Assembly: GCF_018619435.1 (NCBI RefSeq)
Contig: NZ_JAHFZF010000012.1
Location: 1-64,000, forward strand
From: Rhodoferax sp. U11-2br
Lineage (GTDB): Bacteria; Pseudomonadota; Gammaproteobacteria; Burkholderiales; Burkholderiaceae_C
Reading direction: 5' to 3'
DNA length: 64,000 bases
A model generated the notes under the pieces. It saw nothing but the letters and a program-made list of their open reading frames with translations, ran no database searches and was not told the DNA's origin. Below are positions 20,641 to 30,624 of the stretch, in pieces. How positions within the stretch are numbered: the first letter of the stretch is position 1; every line of letters begins with the position of its first letter. A program made the position numbers and the translations under genes.

Positions 20641-21015
20641 ATGAAAAACACCGCCCCCTCCTCCTCGACCGTCACCGTGTACGGCATCCCCAACTGCGAC
20701 ACCGTCAAAAAAGCCCGCACCTGGCTCAGCGACCAGGGTGTGGACTACCAGTTCCACGACTTCAAGAAGCAAGGTGTGCCGGCAGACCTGTTGCCGGGCT
20801 GGCTCGCAGCCATTGGCTGGGAAACCCTGGTCAACCACAAGGGCACGACCTGGCGCAAGCTCGATGAAGCCACCCGGCTGGCGGTGGTGGATGATGCGTC
20901 CGCCACGTCGCTGATGCTGGCCAATCCAAGTGTGATCAAACGGCCAGTGGTGGTGTGGGCCGATGGCGGTGTGAGCGTCGGGTTTACGACGGAGGCGTTT
21001 GCTGGTCGGGTGTGA
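20641..21015 (+). CDS. ArsC/Spx-family reductase (YffB-like)
   Basis: Small thioredoxin-fold protein, about 124 residues. It has the N-terminal strand VTVYGIPNCDTVKKARTWL with a single active-site-type cysteine (NCDT) and the C-terminal IKRPVVV motif typical of the ArsC/YffB group. YffB-like members are glutathione-dependent reductases of unknown substrate, and no ars genes are nearby, so an arsenate role is not implied. The frame extends upstream to 20584; the ATG at 20641 gives the best family start. It is divergent from folC. Confidence 0.82.
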   Translation: MKNTAPSSSTVTVYGIPNCDTVKKARTWLSDQGVDYQFHDFKKQGVPADLLPGWLAAIGWETLVNHKGTTWRKLDEATRLAVVDDASATSLMLANPSVIKRPVVVWADGGVSVGFTTEAFAGRV

Positions 21016-21102
21016 GTCTGTGACACCACTGCGCAGGGCAAAAGCCGCGCAGCAAGCTCCCCTAAAATCCCAAGCTTTCACCGCCCGGAAAACAGCCCCA
21101 CC

Positions 21103-21429
21103 ATGACCACCACCCATATCGACAACGTGAATGTCACCACCAAAGCCAATGTGTACTTTGACGGCAAATGTGTCAGCCACAGTTTCACCGAGGCCGACGG
21201 CAGCAAAAAGTCGATCGGCGTGATCCTGCCGGCCACCCTCACCTTCAACACCGGCGCGCCCGAAGTCATGGAATGTGTGGCGGGCAGCTGCGAGTACAAA
21301 CTCGACGGCACCGATGTCTGGGTCAAGTCGTCCGAGGGCGAGAAGTTCAGCGTGCCTGGCAATGCCAAATTCCAGATCCGCGTCACCGAAGGTTTTGACG
21401 CGTACCACTACATCTGCTCTTACAAATAA
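21103..21429 (+). CDS. ppnP: Pyrimidine/purine nucleoside phosphorylase (DUF1255, YaiE-like)
   Basis: Cupin-fold protein of 108 residues. It matches the PpnP/YaiE family across its length: NVYFDGKCVSHSF, GVILPATLTFNTGAPEVME, GEKFSVPGNAKFQIRV and the ending YHYICSYK. E. coli PpnP splits diverse nucleosides into base and ribose-1-phosphate. It stands alone between the ArsC-like gene and argG. Confidence 0.9.
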   Translation: MTTTHIDNVNVTTKANVYFDGKCVSHSFTEADGSKKSIGVILPATLTFNTGAPEVMECVAGSCEYKLDGTDVWVKSSEGEKFSVPGNAKFQIRVTEGFDAYHYICSYK

Positions 21430-21467
21430 CTTCCGGATGATCGACGACAAAGCGCCCCAGCGTCGTA

Positions 21468-21509
21468 GCGCCGCCTTGTCGTACCAAGACGTACTGTCTG
21501 CGGCGGCGC
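21468..21509. other. GC-rich inverted repeat upstream of argG
   Basis: GCGCCGCC (21468-21475) and GGCGGCGC (21502-21509) form an 8-bp perfect stem around a 26-base loop. There is no T-run on the plus strand, so it is not a clear terminator. It might be an RNA hairpin or attenuator in the 5' region of argG. Confidence 0.4.
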
Positions 21510-21563
21510 GCCTAGCCAGACCGCTTTTTCGCCGATCCGAGACAACTTGTTGAGTTTATTTTT

Positions 21564-22939
<1,376 letters not shown>

Positions 22940-22954
22940 AACCCCAAAAACAAA

Positions 22955-22986
22955 GCCCGCCAGACGACCTGCTTGGCGGGCTTTTT
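22955..22986 (+). terminator. Rho-independent terminator of argG
   Basis: Stem GCCCGCCA/TGGCGGGC (22955-22962 and 22974-22981) followed by TTTTT. The A-run before the stem may let it serve the convergent gene at 23006 too. Confidence 0.9.
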
Positions 22987-23005
22987 AATTGCCAACAAAA
23001 AGAGC

Positions 23006-23596
23006 TTATGACTGCGGATGGTCGCTGGCCACGACTTTTTCGATGCGCCGATCAGGCACCAGCCACATCAGCGCAACGGCGATAAAACAGGCTTGCGCCA
23101 ACCATGAATTGACGAAGGCGCAGGGGATGGACAGGGCATACAGCAGCCAGGACAACTTGCCTTTGATATCCCACCCGATGGCCCGCGCCAGCGTTGTGTC
23201 CTGGCCTTCGCTGCGGATCACCAGACGTTGCAGGATCGTGTAAGCGATCGCCGCCATCAACAGGATGAAACCGTAAAACGCCGTCGGCAGCGGCGCAAAG
23301 TGGTTTTCGCCCATCCAGCCCGTCACAAAGGGAAACAGCGACAACCAGAACAGCAGGTGCAGGTTGGCCCAGAGCATGCCGCCACTGATGTGGTGTGTGG
23401 CATGCAGCAGGTGATGGTGGTTGTTCCAGTAAATGCCCACATACACAAAACTCAGCACATAGCTCAGAAACACGGGCAACAGCGGCTGCAAAGACGCCCA
23501 GTCTTCACCGTGGGGCACCTTCATTTCCAGCACCATGATGGTGATGATGATGGCCAACACGCCATCGCTGAACGCCTCAAGCCGATTCTTTCCCAT
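23006..23596 (-). CDS. TMEM175/DUF1211 family integral membrane protein
   Basis: 196 residues with about five to six hydrophobic segments. The N-terminus carries the family hallmark FSDGV (RLEAFSDGVLAIIITIMVLEM), which lines the pore in bacterial TMEM175 potassium channels. Further conserved parts are YWNNHHHLLHATHHISG and ANLHLLFWLSLFPFVTGWMG. Bacterial members are potassium-permeable channels, though the physiological role is unclear. It is convergent with argG. Confidence 0.85.
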   Translation of the reverse strand: MGKNRLEAFSDGVLAIIITIMVLEMKVPHGEDWASLQPLLPVFLSYVLSFVYVGIYWNNHHHLLHATHHISGGMLWANLHLLFWLSLFPFVTGWMGENHFAPLPTAFYGFILLMAAIAYTILQRLVIRSEGQDTTLARAIGWDIKGKLSWLLYALSIPCAFVNSWLAQACFIAVALMWLVPDRRIEKVVASDHPQS

Positions 23597-23671
23597 GCCG
23601 TCAATGTCCCAGGTAGGTCTTCATGAATGATAGACAAAGTGCTCTCTGTCCGCAGGTTGGCCAAGCGCGCC

Positions 23672-24634
23672 CTATCTGCCCTGCAAATACCCCTGTGCAA
23701 TCGGCTGCAAGGCCGAGGCGGTGATGCCCAGGGAGTCCAGGCCAGGAAACTTGCCAGTGGCCACGTTGGGCACTTTCATCGAGTCGAGGTTGTCGGTGCT
23801 CATCACCGGCTCACCCGGTGCCAGGCCCATCAGTTTGGCTTGCAGGCGGGCGGCCCAGTCGGGCAGGCCAAACACGGGGCGGCCAAAACCACCGCCCAGG
23901 CCCGCCAGTTGGCCGGACAGCTGCACCAGCTGTTTCAGGGTGAACACCTCGGGGCCGACGAGTTCGATGGTGCGCGGAGATGGGGCCTGGCTGGCGCCAG
24001 CCAGGCAGCGCACCACGGCGCTGGCCACGTCCTGCACCCAGACCGGCTGAAACTGCGCGTTGGCACCGGCCAGGGGTAACACCGGGAAGATTTTCTGCAA
24101 CTTGGCAAACACGTTGAGGAATTTGTCCTGGGCGCCAAAAATCACGCTCGGGCGCAGGATGCTCAGGTCATACCCGTTGCGGCCCGAGGCATCGGCACCG
24201 GCGCCCACCGCAGCCTGGATCAGCACCGCCTCACCCTCACCTTTGGAACGCAGGTACATCGACGGCAGGGTTTGGGGCTGCAGCGCGTCAGTGCCCAGGG
24301 CGCTGACATGCACCAGCTGTTTCACACCGTGGGCCAGGCAGGCCTTGGCAATCTTGCGTGGCAGGGCCACATGGGTGCGTTCAAACGCCGCCTGGTTGCC
24401 GTGCAGGATGGCCACCAGGTTGACCACGGCGTCGTGCCCGGCCACCACCTGGGCCAGGGCGGTCTCGTCGTGCACATCACAGGTCAGCACGGTCAGGCCG
24501 GGCAGGTGTTGGAGCGCGTTGGCATTGCTGCGCCGCCGAGTCGGCAGGGTCACGGCCCAGCCCTCACGCACCAGTTTTTCACACACATGGGCACCTACAA
24601 AGCCGGTACCCCCAAGCACAAGAATTTTTTTCAT
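23672..24634 (-). CDS. NAD(P)-binding SDR-type protein, complex I NDUFA9-like
   Basis: Atypical short-chain dehydrogenase of 320 residues. The N-terminal Rossmann motif is LVLGGTGFVGAHVCEKL, followed by VNLVAILHGN, LVHVSALGTDA and YLRSKGEGEAVL, the pattern of the NDUFA9-like subgroup (YxxxK changed to YLRSK). Bacterial members are usually annotated as complex I NDUFA9 subunit family proteins without proof of a complex I role. The frame runs to 24835, but the ATG at 24634 directly precedes the Rossmann motif. Confidence 0.85.
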   Translation of the reverse strand: MKKILVLGGTGFVGAHVCEKLVREGWAVTLPTRRRSNANALQHLPGLTVLTCDVHDETALAQVVAGHDAVVNLVAILHGNQAAFERTHVALPRKIAKACLAHGVKQLVHVSALGTDALQPQTLPSMYLRSKGEGEAVLIQAAVGAGADASGRNGYDLSILRPSVIFGAQDKFLNVFAKLQKIFPVLPLAGANAQFQPVWVQDVASAVVRCLAGASQAPSPRTIELVGPEVFTLKQLVQLSGQLAGLGGGFGRPVFGLPDWAARLQAKLMGLAPGEPVMSTDNLDSMKVPNVATGKFPGLDSLGITASALQPIAQGYLQGR

Positions 24635-24750
24635 GGCGCGATCATGCGGCAAATACGCCGCTGATTCCGCCCAGGCGCTTAGATAACCCGAAGCGGCGCG
24701 TGGGGTGTGCGCCGTCAGCCCAGGCTCAGCGACAGAGTTGCTCTGCCAAA

Positions 24751-24793
24751 AATAGCTACTCACCCTTATGACATAAGGGCTGACGGCCAAAAA
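24751..24793 (+). repeat. ATAAGGGCT palindromic repeat, copy 4
   Basis: AATAGCTACTCACCC, TTATGACATAAGGGC and TGACGGCCAAAAA. It lies just 3' of the murB stop in the gap 24635-24797. Confidence 0.85.
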
Positions 24794-24797
24794 GGCG

Positions 24798-25871
24798 TTA
24801 AACCACCACCGGCTCGGGTTCGAGCCAAATGCCAAAACGCTCGTACACGCTGGTCTGGATCGCCTTGGCCAGGGTCATCACCTCGCCACCGGTGGCGCCA
24901 TCGGGGCCGTCGACCGAGCCACGGTTCACCAGCACCAACGCCTGTTTCTCGTAGACGCCCGCTTTGCCCACCGACTTGCCGCGCCAACCGCAGGCGTCGA
25001 TCAGCCAGCCCGCAGCCAGCTTGAAGCTGCCGTCGGCCAGCGGGTAAAACACCACCTTGGGGTCGCGGCCAATGATGTCGGCACATTGCTCGGGCGTCAC
25101 CGTGGGGTTTTTGAAGAAGCTGCCCGCGTTGCCCATCACGGCCGGGTCTGGCAATTTGGCGCGGCGGATCTCACACACCCAGTCAAACAGCTGCTGCGCA
25201 GTGGGTTGGTCCACACCGTGCTCGGCCATCTTTTTCTCGAGGTCCAGGTAACCCAGCACCGGTTTCCAGGGTTTGGGCAGGGCAAAACGCACACGCAGGA
25301 TCAGCGCCCGGTCTTTGAGACCAATGGCCTGCTGGCCCACATCTGGATTGGCTGCGCTGCTATGTTTAAAAACAGAGTCACGGTAACCGAAGGCGCATTG
25401 GGCGGCGTTCAGGGTGAACACCTGACCAGTCACCAGGTCAATCGCGTCGAGCGAATCAAAGCGGTCCTGCAGCTCCACCCCATACGCGCCGATGTTCTGC
25501 ACCGGCGCGGCGCCCACGGTGCCCGGGATCAGCGCCATGTTCTCCAGCCCCGGCCAGCCTTGGGCCAGCGTCCAGGCCACAAAGTCGTGCCAGTTTTCAC
25601 CGGCACCGGCTTCCACAATGAAGGCTTTGGCTGTCTCGCCCACCAGCTGGCGGCCCGGGATCTCGACCTTGAGCACCAGTGGTTTGACATCACCGGTGAG
25701 GATCACATTGCTGCCGCCGCCCAACACAAACTTGGGCTCGCTGGCCCATAAGGGGTCGGCCAGCAGGGTGCTGATGTCGGCCTGGGTGGTGATGCGGGCC
25801 AGCGCATTGGCTTTGGCCAGGATGTGAAAGCTGTTGTAGGCCTGTAGCGGCACATTGTTCTGAACTAACAT
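24798..25871 (-). CDS. murB: UDP-N-acetylenolpyruvoylglucosamine reductase
   Basis: FAD enzyme that reduces UDP-GlcNAc-enolpyruvate to UDP-MurNAc in peptidoglycan synthesis, about 357 residues, type I like E. coli MurB. FAD-binding parts: [14 protein letters not shown] and [20 protein letters not shown]. The catalytic serine lies in [10 protein letters not shown] and the C-terminal glutamate in WLEPEP. Two ATGs are possible (25889 and 25871); the second gives [17 protein letters not shown], the usual start context. It is divergent from yajQ, with only 37 bases between. Confidence 0.94.
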   Translation of the reverse strand: MLVQNNVPLQAYNSFHILAKANALARITTQADISTLLADPLWASEPKFVLGGGSNVILTGDVKPLVLKVEIPGRQLVGETAKAFIVEAGAGENWHDFVAWTLAQGWPGLENMALIPGTVGAAPVQNIGAYGVELQDRFDSLDAIDLVTGQVFTLNAAQCAFGYRDSVFKHSSAANPDVGQQAIGLKDRALILRVRFALPKPWKPVLGYLDLEKKMAEHGVDQPTAQQLFDWVCEIRRAKLPDPAVMGNAGSFFKNPTVTPEQCADIIGRDPKVVFYPLADGSFKLAAGWLIDACGWRGKSVGKAGVYEKQALVLVNRGSVDGPDGATGGEVMTLAKAIQTSVYERFGIWLEPEPVVV

Positions 25872-25908
25872 GGCGGAATTGTCGAACATTTATTTAGCGA
25901 GAACTCCT

Positions 25909-26394
25909 ATGCCCTCTTTTGACACCGTTTGTGAAGCCAAGATGGTGGACGTGAAACACGCCGTGGAAAACACCTCCAAGGAAATTGCCACCCGTTTTGA
26001 CTTCAAAGGCACGCCCGCCGCTGTCGAACTCAAAGACAAAGAAATCACCCTGATTGGTGACGCCGACTTCCAACTCACCCAGATCGAAGACATCCTGCGC
26101 AACAAACTCACCAAACGCGAGGTGGATGTGCGTTTTCTGGACAAGGGCGACGTCCAGAAGATCGGCGGTGACAAGGTCAAGCAGGTCATCAAGATCCGTG
26201 ATGGCATCGAGACCGAACTGGGCAAAAAAATCCAGCGCCTGATCAAGGACAGCAAGATCAAGGTGCAGGCCGCCATCCAGGACGGCAAATTGCGCATCAC
26301 CGGCAAAGACCGCGACGACCTGCAGGCCGCCCAAGCCCTAATGAAAAAGGAAGTCACCGACATCCCGCTGAGTTTTGACAACTACCGCGACTGA
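25909..26394 (+). CDS. yajQ: YajQ family nucleotide-binding protein
   Basis: 161 residues, the full family length, beginning [21 protein letters not shown]. YajQ proteins have two ferredoxin-like domains; the Xanthomonas homologue binds cyclic di-GMP and cooperates with a LysR-type regulator. The conserved [23 protein letters not shown] segment near the C-terminus is present. The stop codon overlaps the start of the aspartic-protease gene (TGATG). An HD-GYP-like gene follows in the same run, so c-di-GMP functions may be grouped here, which is an inference. Confidence 0.93.
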   Translation: MPSFDTVCEAKMVDVKHAVENTSKEIATRFDFKGTPAAVELKDKEITLIGDADFQLTQIEDILRNKLTKREVDVRFLDKGDVQKIGGDKVKQVIKIRDGIETELGKKIQRLIKDSKIKVQAAIQDGKLRITGKDRDDLQAAQALMKKEVTDIPLSFDNYRD

Positions 26395-27056
26395 TGGCCC
26401 CGCTGCTGCACGCCCTGCCCGCCCTGGCCACAGCCACGCTGCTGTGCGCCGTGGCCTTGCCGGCCGCCGCCCAAAGTGTGGCGCTGGCTGGGTTGCTGGG
26501 CAGCAAGGCGCTGCTGGTGATTGACGGAGGTCAACCGCGCAGCCTGGGTGTGGGTGACACGGTGCAAGGTGTCAAGCTGGTCAGCCTCTCGGGTGACCAG
26601 GCCCAGGTAGAGATGGGTGGCAAACGCCAGACGCTGCGCCTGGGTGGTGCCCCGGCCAGTGTCGGCAGCAGCGGTGCTGAGGCCGGTGGCAGCCGCATTG
26701 TGCTCAGTGCCGACTCGCGCGGCCACTTCATGACCCTGGGCCAGATCAACGGCCACAGCGCCAATATGATGGTCGACACCGGGGCCTCCAGCGTCAGCCT
26801 GTCGGTGGCGCAAGCCCAGCAGTTTGGGCTGGACTACAAAAAAGGCCGGCCCCAGGGCATCAGCACCGCCAACGGCGTGATTGCCGGCTGGCGCATCAAA
26901 CTCGACCGGCTGCGTGTGGGTGATGTGACGCTGTACGACATCGACGCGGTGGTGTCCGACGGCGCCATGCCTTATGTGCTGCTGGGCAACAACTTTTTGG
27001 GCCGTTTCCAGATGAACCGCAACAACGACCAGATGGTGCTGGACAAGCGTTTTTGA
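26394..27056 (+). CDS. Secreted retropepsin-like aspartic protease (TIGR02281 type)
   Basis: 220 residues with a signal peptide (ALATATLLCAVALPAAAQS). An N-terminal GspC/PDZ-like part (about 27-90) is followed by a single-lobe retropepsin domain whose active site is MMVDTGASSVSLS (about residues 123-135) with a second loop YVLLGNNFLGRFQMN. Such proteins act as dimers in the periplasm; substrates are mostly unknown. It is coupled to yajQ by a one-base overlap and is followed by the HD-GYP-like gene two bases after its stop. Confidence 0.86.
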   Translation: MAPLLHALPALATATLLCAVALPAAAQSVALAGLLGSKALLVIDGGQPRSLGVGDTVQGVKLVSLSGDQAQVEMGGKRQTLRLGGAPASVGSSGAEAGGSRIVLSADSRGHFMTLGQINGHSANMMVDTGASSVSLSVAQAQQFGLDYKKGRPQGISTANGVIAGWRIKLDRLRVGDVTLYDIDAVVSDGAMPYVLLGNNFLGRFQMNRNNDQMVLDKRF

Positions 27057-27058
27057 GC

Positions 27059-28015
27059 ATGGGCCTGATTGTCAAGAACGAGGGTGAATACGAAGACCTG
27101 CTGGGCCTGTGGTCGGACCTGGAGTCCGGCCTGGCGGTGGTGTTGACCCATCCCGACAGCGTGCAGGAATTTGCCCAGCGCATCCACCAGTACGACCGCT
27201 GGCTGCAAGACCTGCTGCAGCAGGACACCGATGTCAGCCTGTACCTGCTGTTCCAGCTGGCCACCAAGTCGCCGGTGGGTTACAGCGCCTCACACGCGCT
27301 GGTGTGTGCGGTGTTGTGTGACCTGATCGCCGCCCACCTGGCACTGCCACGCGCCCAACGCGACAGCCTGGTGCGCGCCGCCCTCACCATGAACGTGGCG
27401 ATGACGGTGCTGCAGGACGAGATGGCCACCCAGCGCGGCCGCCCCACGCGTGAGCAGCAGATCACCATCAACGAACACCCGACCAAAGGCGCCCAGATCC
27501 TTGAAAGCAAGGGCATCAGCGACACGTTATGGCTGGAGGTGGTGCGGCAGCACCATCAAGAAGACAGCTCAGCCCAGACCCTGAGCCAATTGCCGCCGCA
27601 TCGGCGGCTGGCGCACATCCTGCAGGTGGTGGACCGCTACGCCGCGATGATCAGCCCGCGCGAATCGCGTGAAGGCCAAAGCGCCGCCGACTCGGCTCGT
27701 AACCTGATCCAGGGGGCCTCGGAGCACAGTGGTGCGGTGGGCCAGGCGCTGGTGCAGATGGTCGGTTTTTGCCCGCCGGGCACCTTTGTGCAGCTTGAAG
27801 ACGGCCGGGTGGCCATCGTGACCCGGCGCACCCCGCAGGCCAACCAGCCCGATGTGGTGGTGGTGATCGACGCACAGGGTCGGCTGGTGCGCACACCGGT
27901 GCGCCATGCCACCTCGGGCCCGGGGGCAGGTATTGCCTCGGCACTGCTGGCCTCGGCCGTGCGTGAGCGCATCAACCACCACCTGGTGCTGCAGCTGGGC
28001 AGCACCGAGATTTGA
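27059..28015 (+). CDS. Degenerate HD-GYP domain protein
   Basis: About 318 residues with an HD-GYP-type core. Recognisable pieces are YSASHALVCAVLCDLIAAH, HPTKGAQILESKGI, VVRQHHQED and HILQVVDRYAAMISPRESRE. The central HDIGK motif that binds metal appears replaced by NVAMTVLQDEM, so the metal-binding HD pair seems lost. Phosphodiesterase activity on cyclic di-GMP is therefore doubtful; it may be a sensor or scaffold. A TTG six bases upstream is possible; the ATG at 27059 is preferred. It forms one run with yajQ and the protease gene. Confidence 0.82.
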   Translation: MGLIVKNEGEYEDLLGLWSDLESGLAVVLTHPDSVQEFAQRIHQYDRWLQDLLQQDTDVSLYLLFQLATKSPVGYSASHALVCAVLCDLIAAHLALPRAQRDSLVRAALTMNVAMTVLQDEMATQRGRPTREQQITINEHPTKGAQILESKGISDTLWLEVVRQHHQEDSSAQTLSQLPPHRRLAHILQVVDRYAAMISPRESREGQSAADSARNLIQGASEHSGAVGQALVQMVGFCPPGTFVQLEDGRVAIVTRRTPQANQPDVVVVIDAQGRLVRTPVRHATSGPGAGIASALLASAVRERINHHLVLQLGSTEI

Positions 28016-28022
28016 TCTGTTT

Positions 28023-28069
28023 TTGATAGCTATCTGCCCTTTATACATAAGGGCCATAGGCCCATTTGA
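28023..28069 (+). repeat. ATAAGGGCT palindromic repeat, copy 5
   Basis: TTGATAGCTATCTGCCC, TTTATACATAAGGGCC and ATAGGCCCATTTGAC. It ends two bases before the next gene's ATG and fills the whole intergenic gap. Confidence 0.88.
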
Positions 28070-28071
28070 CC

Positions 28072-28581
28072 ATGAACACTGAGCCTGCCACCCCACCCTT
28101 TCATGAGCCCCGGCTGAGCCGTGAGTTACGTGCCCTGCTGGCCAGCCAGCGGGTGGCGTCGCTGGGCACCCTCAACAACGAGGGCAAACCCTTTGTCTCG
28201 ATGGTGCCGTTTGCGGTGGAGCCCGACAGTGCCATCCTGGTGATCCATGTCAGCCAGTTGGCGCCCCACACCGGTTTTCTGCTGCGCAACCCGGCGGTCT
28301 CGGTGATGGTGATGCAGGCCGAAGTGGCTGGCGCGCCGGTGCATGCCTTGCCCCGGATCTCGTTCGACGGTGTGGCCACCCGGCTCGAACCCGGCACCAG
28401 CGCCTGGCAAGCCGCCCGCAGCGCCTACCTGGCGCGTTTCCCCGAGGCAGAGCCGATGACCCAGCTCGGTGACTTCAGTTTTGTGGGCATCCGCGTGACG
28501 CAGGCGCGTCAGGTCGCGGGTTTTGGTGCGGCCAGGTCGCTGGCCAGCGATGAGATCAGCAGCGTGCTCAGGCCGCTTTAG
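28072..28581 (+). CDS. Pyridoxamine 5'-phosphate oxidase-fold protein (HugZ-like)
   Basis: About 169 residues with the split-barrel flavin-binding fold. The LRALLASQRVASLGTLNNEGKPF opening and the FVSMVPFAVEPDSAILVIHVSQLAPHT strands are typical of PNPOx-like or HugZ-type heme/flavin proteins. It lacks the second half of HugZ, so the substrate is unknown. The start lies directly after a dispersed repeat. Its stop overlaps the convergent amidotransferase gene by four bases. Confidence 0.82.
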   Translation: MNTEPATPPFHEPRLSRELRALLASQRVASLGTLNNEGKPFVSMVPFAVEPDSAILVIHVSQLAPHTGFLLRNPAVSVMVMQAEVAGAPVHALPRISFDGVATRLEPGTSAWQAARSAYLARFPEAEPMTQLGDFSFVGIRVTQARQVAGFGAARSLASDEISSVLRPL

Positions 28582-29294
28582 GCGGGCAAGGCCTGGCCTT
28601 CGATGAAGGCCACCATCAAACGCGCCACAGCAGCACCGTCGTGGCCCTTGGCCAGGCTCTGGGTGCAGGACTGGTACTTGTCTTCACCCAGCGAGCTGCG
28701 GCGTTTGTTGAGCAGATAGGCGCTGTAGTCCACCACAAACTCGGGGTGCGGCTGCACACAGAACACCCGGTCTTCCACCGCAAACGCGGCCACCGGGCAA
28801 AACTCACTGGTGGCCAGCAGCCGGGCACCTTCGGGCAGGTCAAACACCTGGTCCTGGTGGCTGGCCAGCAGGGCGATGTCACAGCGGCCTTGGGCCTCGG
28901 GCAACTCAGGCGCCAGCCACTGGTAATCCATGCGCCCGGCGCCCCAGCCCTGCGGCGCCCGGCCCACACGGGCACCCAGGCACAGCGCAATCAGTTGGTG
29001 ACCAAAACAGATGCCAATGAGTTTTTTCTTGGCCTGCAGCAGCTGCTCGACCTTCTGGCGCAGCGCCAGCACCCAGGGCTCTTGTGAGAACGAGTCGGCC
29101 TTGCTGCCCGTCAGGAGCACCGCGTCATACGCATCAAACGACTCGGGGTAGTGCCCCTGCATGGTGTTGAACAGGTCGATCTGGCCCGTGGCACCGGCGT
29201 CGCGCAGCAGGCGCTCGGTCATCGCGCCATAACTTTTGTAGGTGGGTTCAACCGCCGGGTCGAGGGTGTCGTTGTCGAGGATGCAGAGTTTCAT
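28578..29294 (-). CDS. Class I glutamine amidotransferase domain protein
   Basis: 238 residues. The triad is visible: nucleophile Cys in LIGICFGHQLIALCLG, His and Glu in FCVQPHPEFVVDYSA. The sequence resembles free-standing GMP-synthase-like amidotransferases (YfeJ or GAT1 group) that lack a synthetase domain; the natural acceptor is not known. It sits two bases downstream of plsY on the minus strand. Confidence 0.86.
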   Translation of the reverse strand: MKLCILDNDTLDPAVEPTYKSYGAMTERLLRDAGATGQIDLFNTMQGHYPESFDAYDAVLLTGSKADSFSQEPWVLALRQKVEQLLQAKKKLIGICFGHQLIALCLGARVGRAPQGWGAGRMDYQWLAPELPEAQGRCDIALLASHQDQVFDLPEGARLLATSEFCPVAAFAVEDRVFCVQPHPEFVVDYSAYLLNKRRSSLGEDKYQSCTQSLAKGHDGAAVARLMVAFIEGQALPA

Positions 29295-29296
29295 GC

Positions 29297-30013
29297 TCAG
29301 TGTTTTCCGGTGTGTTCGGCCGAACTGCCAGGCCGGTGATGCGGGTGGCCACGGTGGGCACCGTGGTCTGGCACAGCGGCAGCAGGTGTCGCCTTTTTGC
29401 CCAGCTTCGACTCGGTGCCCTTGATCAGCCGGTTGATGTTTTCAGCATGGCGATATAGCAGGAACAGTGCCATCACCGTGATGCCCACGGTCACGCTGGT
29501 GTTCTTGATCCAGAAGGTGTCACCGGCCAGCACGTACACCACTGGCGCCAGCACCGCAGCGGTGAGCGAGGCCAGCGACGAATACCGGAAACCCAGCGCC
29601 ATCAGCACCCAGATCAGCAGGGTGGCCAGGCCCAGCCAGCCACTCACGCCCAGCAACACACCGAGTGCGGTGGCCACACCTTTACCCCCCACAAAGCGGA
29701 AAAACACCGGGTACAGATGCCCCAGAAAAGCCGCCAGCCCGACCATGGCCAAGGTGCCGTCACGCAGGCCATACTGGGGGCCGTAGATGCCCACCAGGAA
29801 CACCGGCAACCAGCCCTTGGCGGCATCCAGCAGCAGGGTGATCACCGCCGCCGCCTTGGAGCCCGAACGCAGCACATTGGTGGCGCCCGGGTTTTTGCTG
29901 CCAAAGGTGCGCGGGTCACTCAGGCCCATGACCCGGCTGACAATCACCGCAAACGACAGCGAGCCCACCAAGTAGGCAGCCACCACAGCCAAAACTGGCA
30001 AAAAGCTTTGCAT
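29297..30013 (-). CDS. plsY: Glycerol-3-phosphate acyltransferase
   Basis: Inner-membrane enzyme transferring acyl from acyl-phosphate to glycerol-3-phosphate, first step of phospholipid synthesis. The core of about 200 residues has the PlsY signatures GSKNPGATNVLRSGSK, FRFVGGKGVATALG and RHAENINRLIKGTESKLG. An unusual His-rich C-terminal tail follows (DHGAHRGHPHHRPGSS). ATG at 30013 is preferred; a TTG at 30022 has AGGAG six bases upstream and cannot be excluded. Confidence 0.93.
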   Translation of the reverse strand: MQSFLPVLAVVAAYLVGSLSFAVIVSRVMGLSDPRTFGSKNPGATNVLRSGSKAAAVITLLLDAAKGWLPVFLVGIYGPQYGLRDGTLAMVGLAAFLGHLYPVFFRFVGGKGVATALGVLLGVSGWLGLATLLIWVLMALGFRYSSLASLTAAVLAPVVYVLAGDTFWIKNTSVTVGITVMALFLLYRHAENINRLIKGTESKLGKKATPAAAVPDHGAHRGHPHHRPGSSAEHTGKH

Positions 30014-30108
30014 GGATTCCAAAAAACACTCCTGCTGCCCGCGGGTGCGGGTGTAAGTAAATCAACTATTTTGCCAGCCAGCGCCGGGCTCTGGCCAAAC
30101 AGCGCAGC

Positions 30109-30609
30109 TTAGCCCAGCACCTCGGCCAGCGCACATAACACCGGTTTGGCGCCCAACAGGTCCACACACACCTGGGGTGACAGCCCCACCAGATAACCCC
30201 GCCGGCCTCCGTTGATCAGGATCTTGGGCTGGTCAAGAATGGTGGCCTCGATGAACACCGGCATGGTTTTGCGCGTGCCAAACGGTGAGGTGCCGCCTAC
30301 CAGGTACCCGCTGTGCCGGTTGGCCACCTCGGGCGCACAGGGCTCCACCGTCTTGGCGCCGATCTGGCGCGCCAGGTTTTTGGTGGAGACCTTGCGGTTG
30401 CCATGCATCAACACCACCAGGGGTTTGGCGTCCTGGTCTTGCATGATCAGGGTTTTGACCACCGCATACGGGTCCCAGCCCAGCTCAGACGCGCTGTGCA
30501 GGGCACCGCCATGCTCCAGGTAGTCATACGTGTGCTCGGTGAAAGCCACCTTGCTGGCTTTGAGCAGCTGAGTGGCAGGGGTTTCAGAAACGTGGTCTTT
30601 TTTGGCCAT
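30109..30609 (-). CDS. ybaK: Cys-tRNA(Pro) deacylase YbaK/EbsC
   Basis: 166 residues, the standard length. It trans-edits Cys mischarged on tRNA-Pro. The YbaK fold is shown by DPYAVVKTLIMQDQDAKPLVV, KVSTKNLARQIGAKTVEPC, the GYLVGGTSPFGTRKTMPVFI loop and the C-terminal GYLVGLSP. It stands 16 bases from the LysE-family gene, on the same strand. Confidence 0.93.
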   Translation of the reverse strand: MAKKDHVSETPATQLLKASKVAFTEHTYDYLEHGGALHSASELGWDPYAVVKTLIMQDQDAKPLVVLMHGNRKVSTKNLARQIGAKTVEPCAPEVANRHSGYLVGGTSPFGTRKTMPVFIEATILDQPKILINGGRRGYLVGLSPQVCVDLLGAKPVLCALAEVLG

Positions 30610-30624
30610 AGTGGTGAAAGGACC

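Noticed and set aside
20641-21015. Arsenate reductase as the function of the ArsC-family gene.
   Set aside because: Only one Cys of the required set is seen and there are no ars genes nearby; the YffB-like subgroup fits better.
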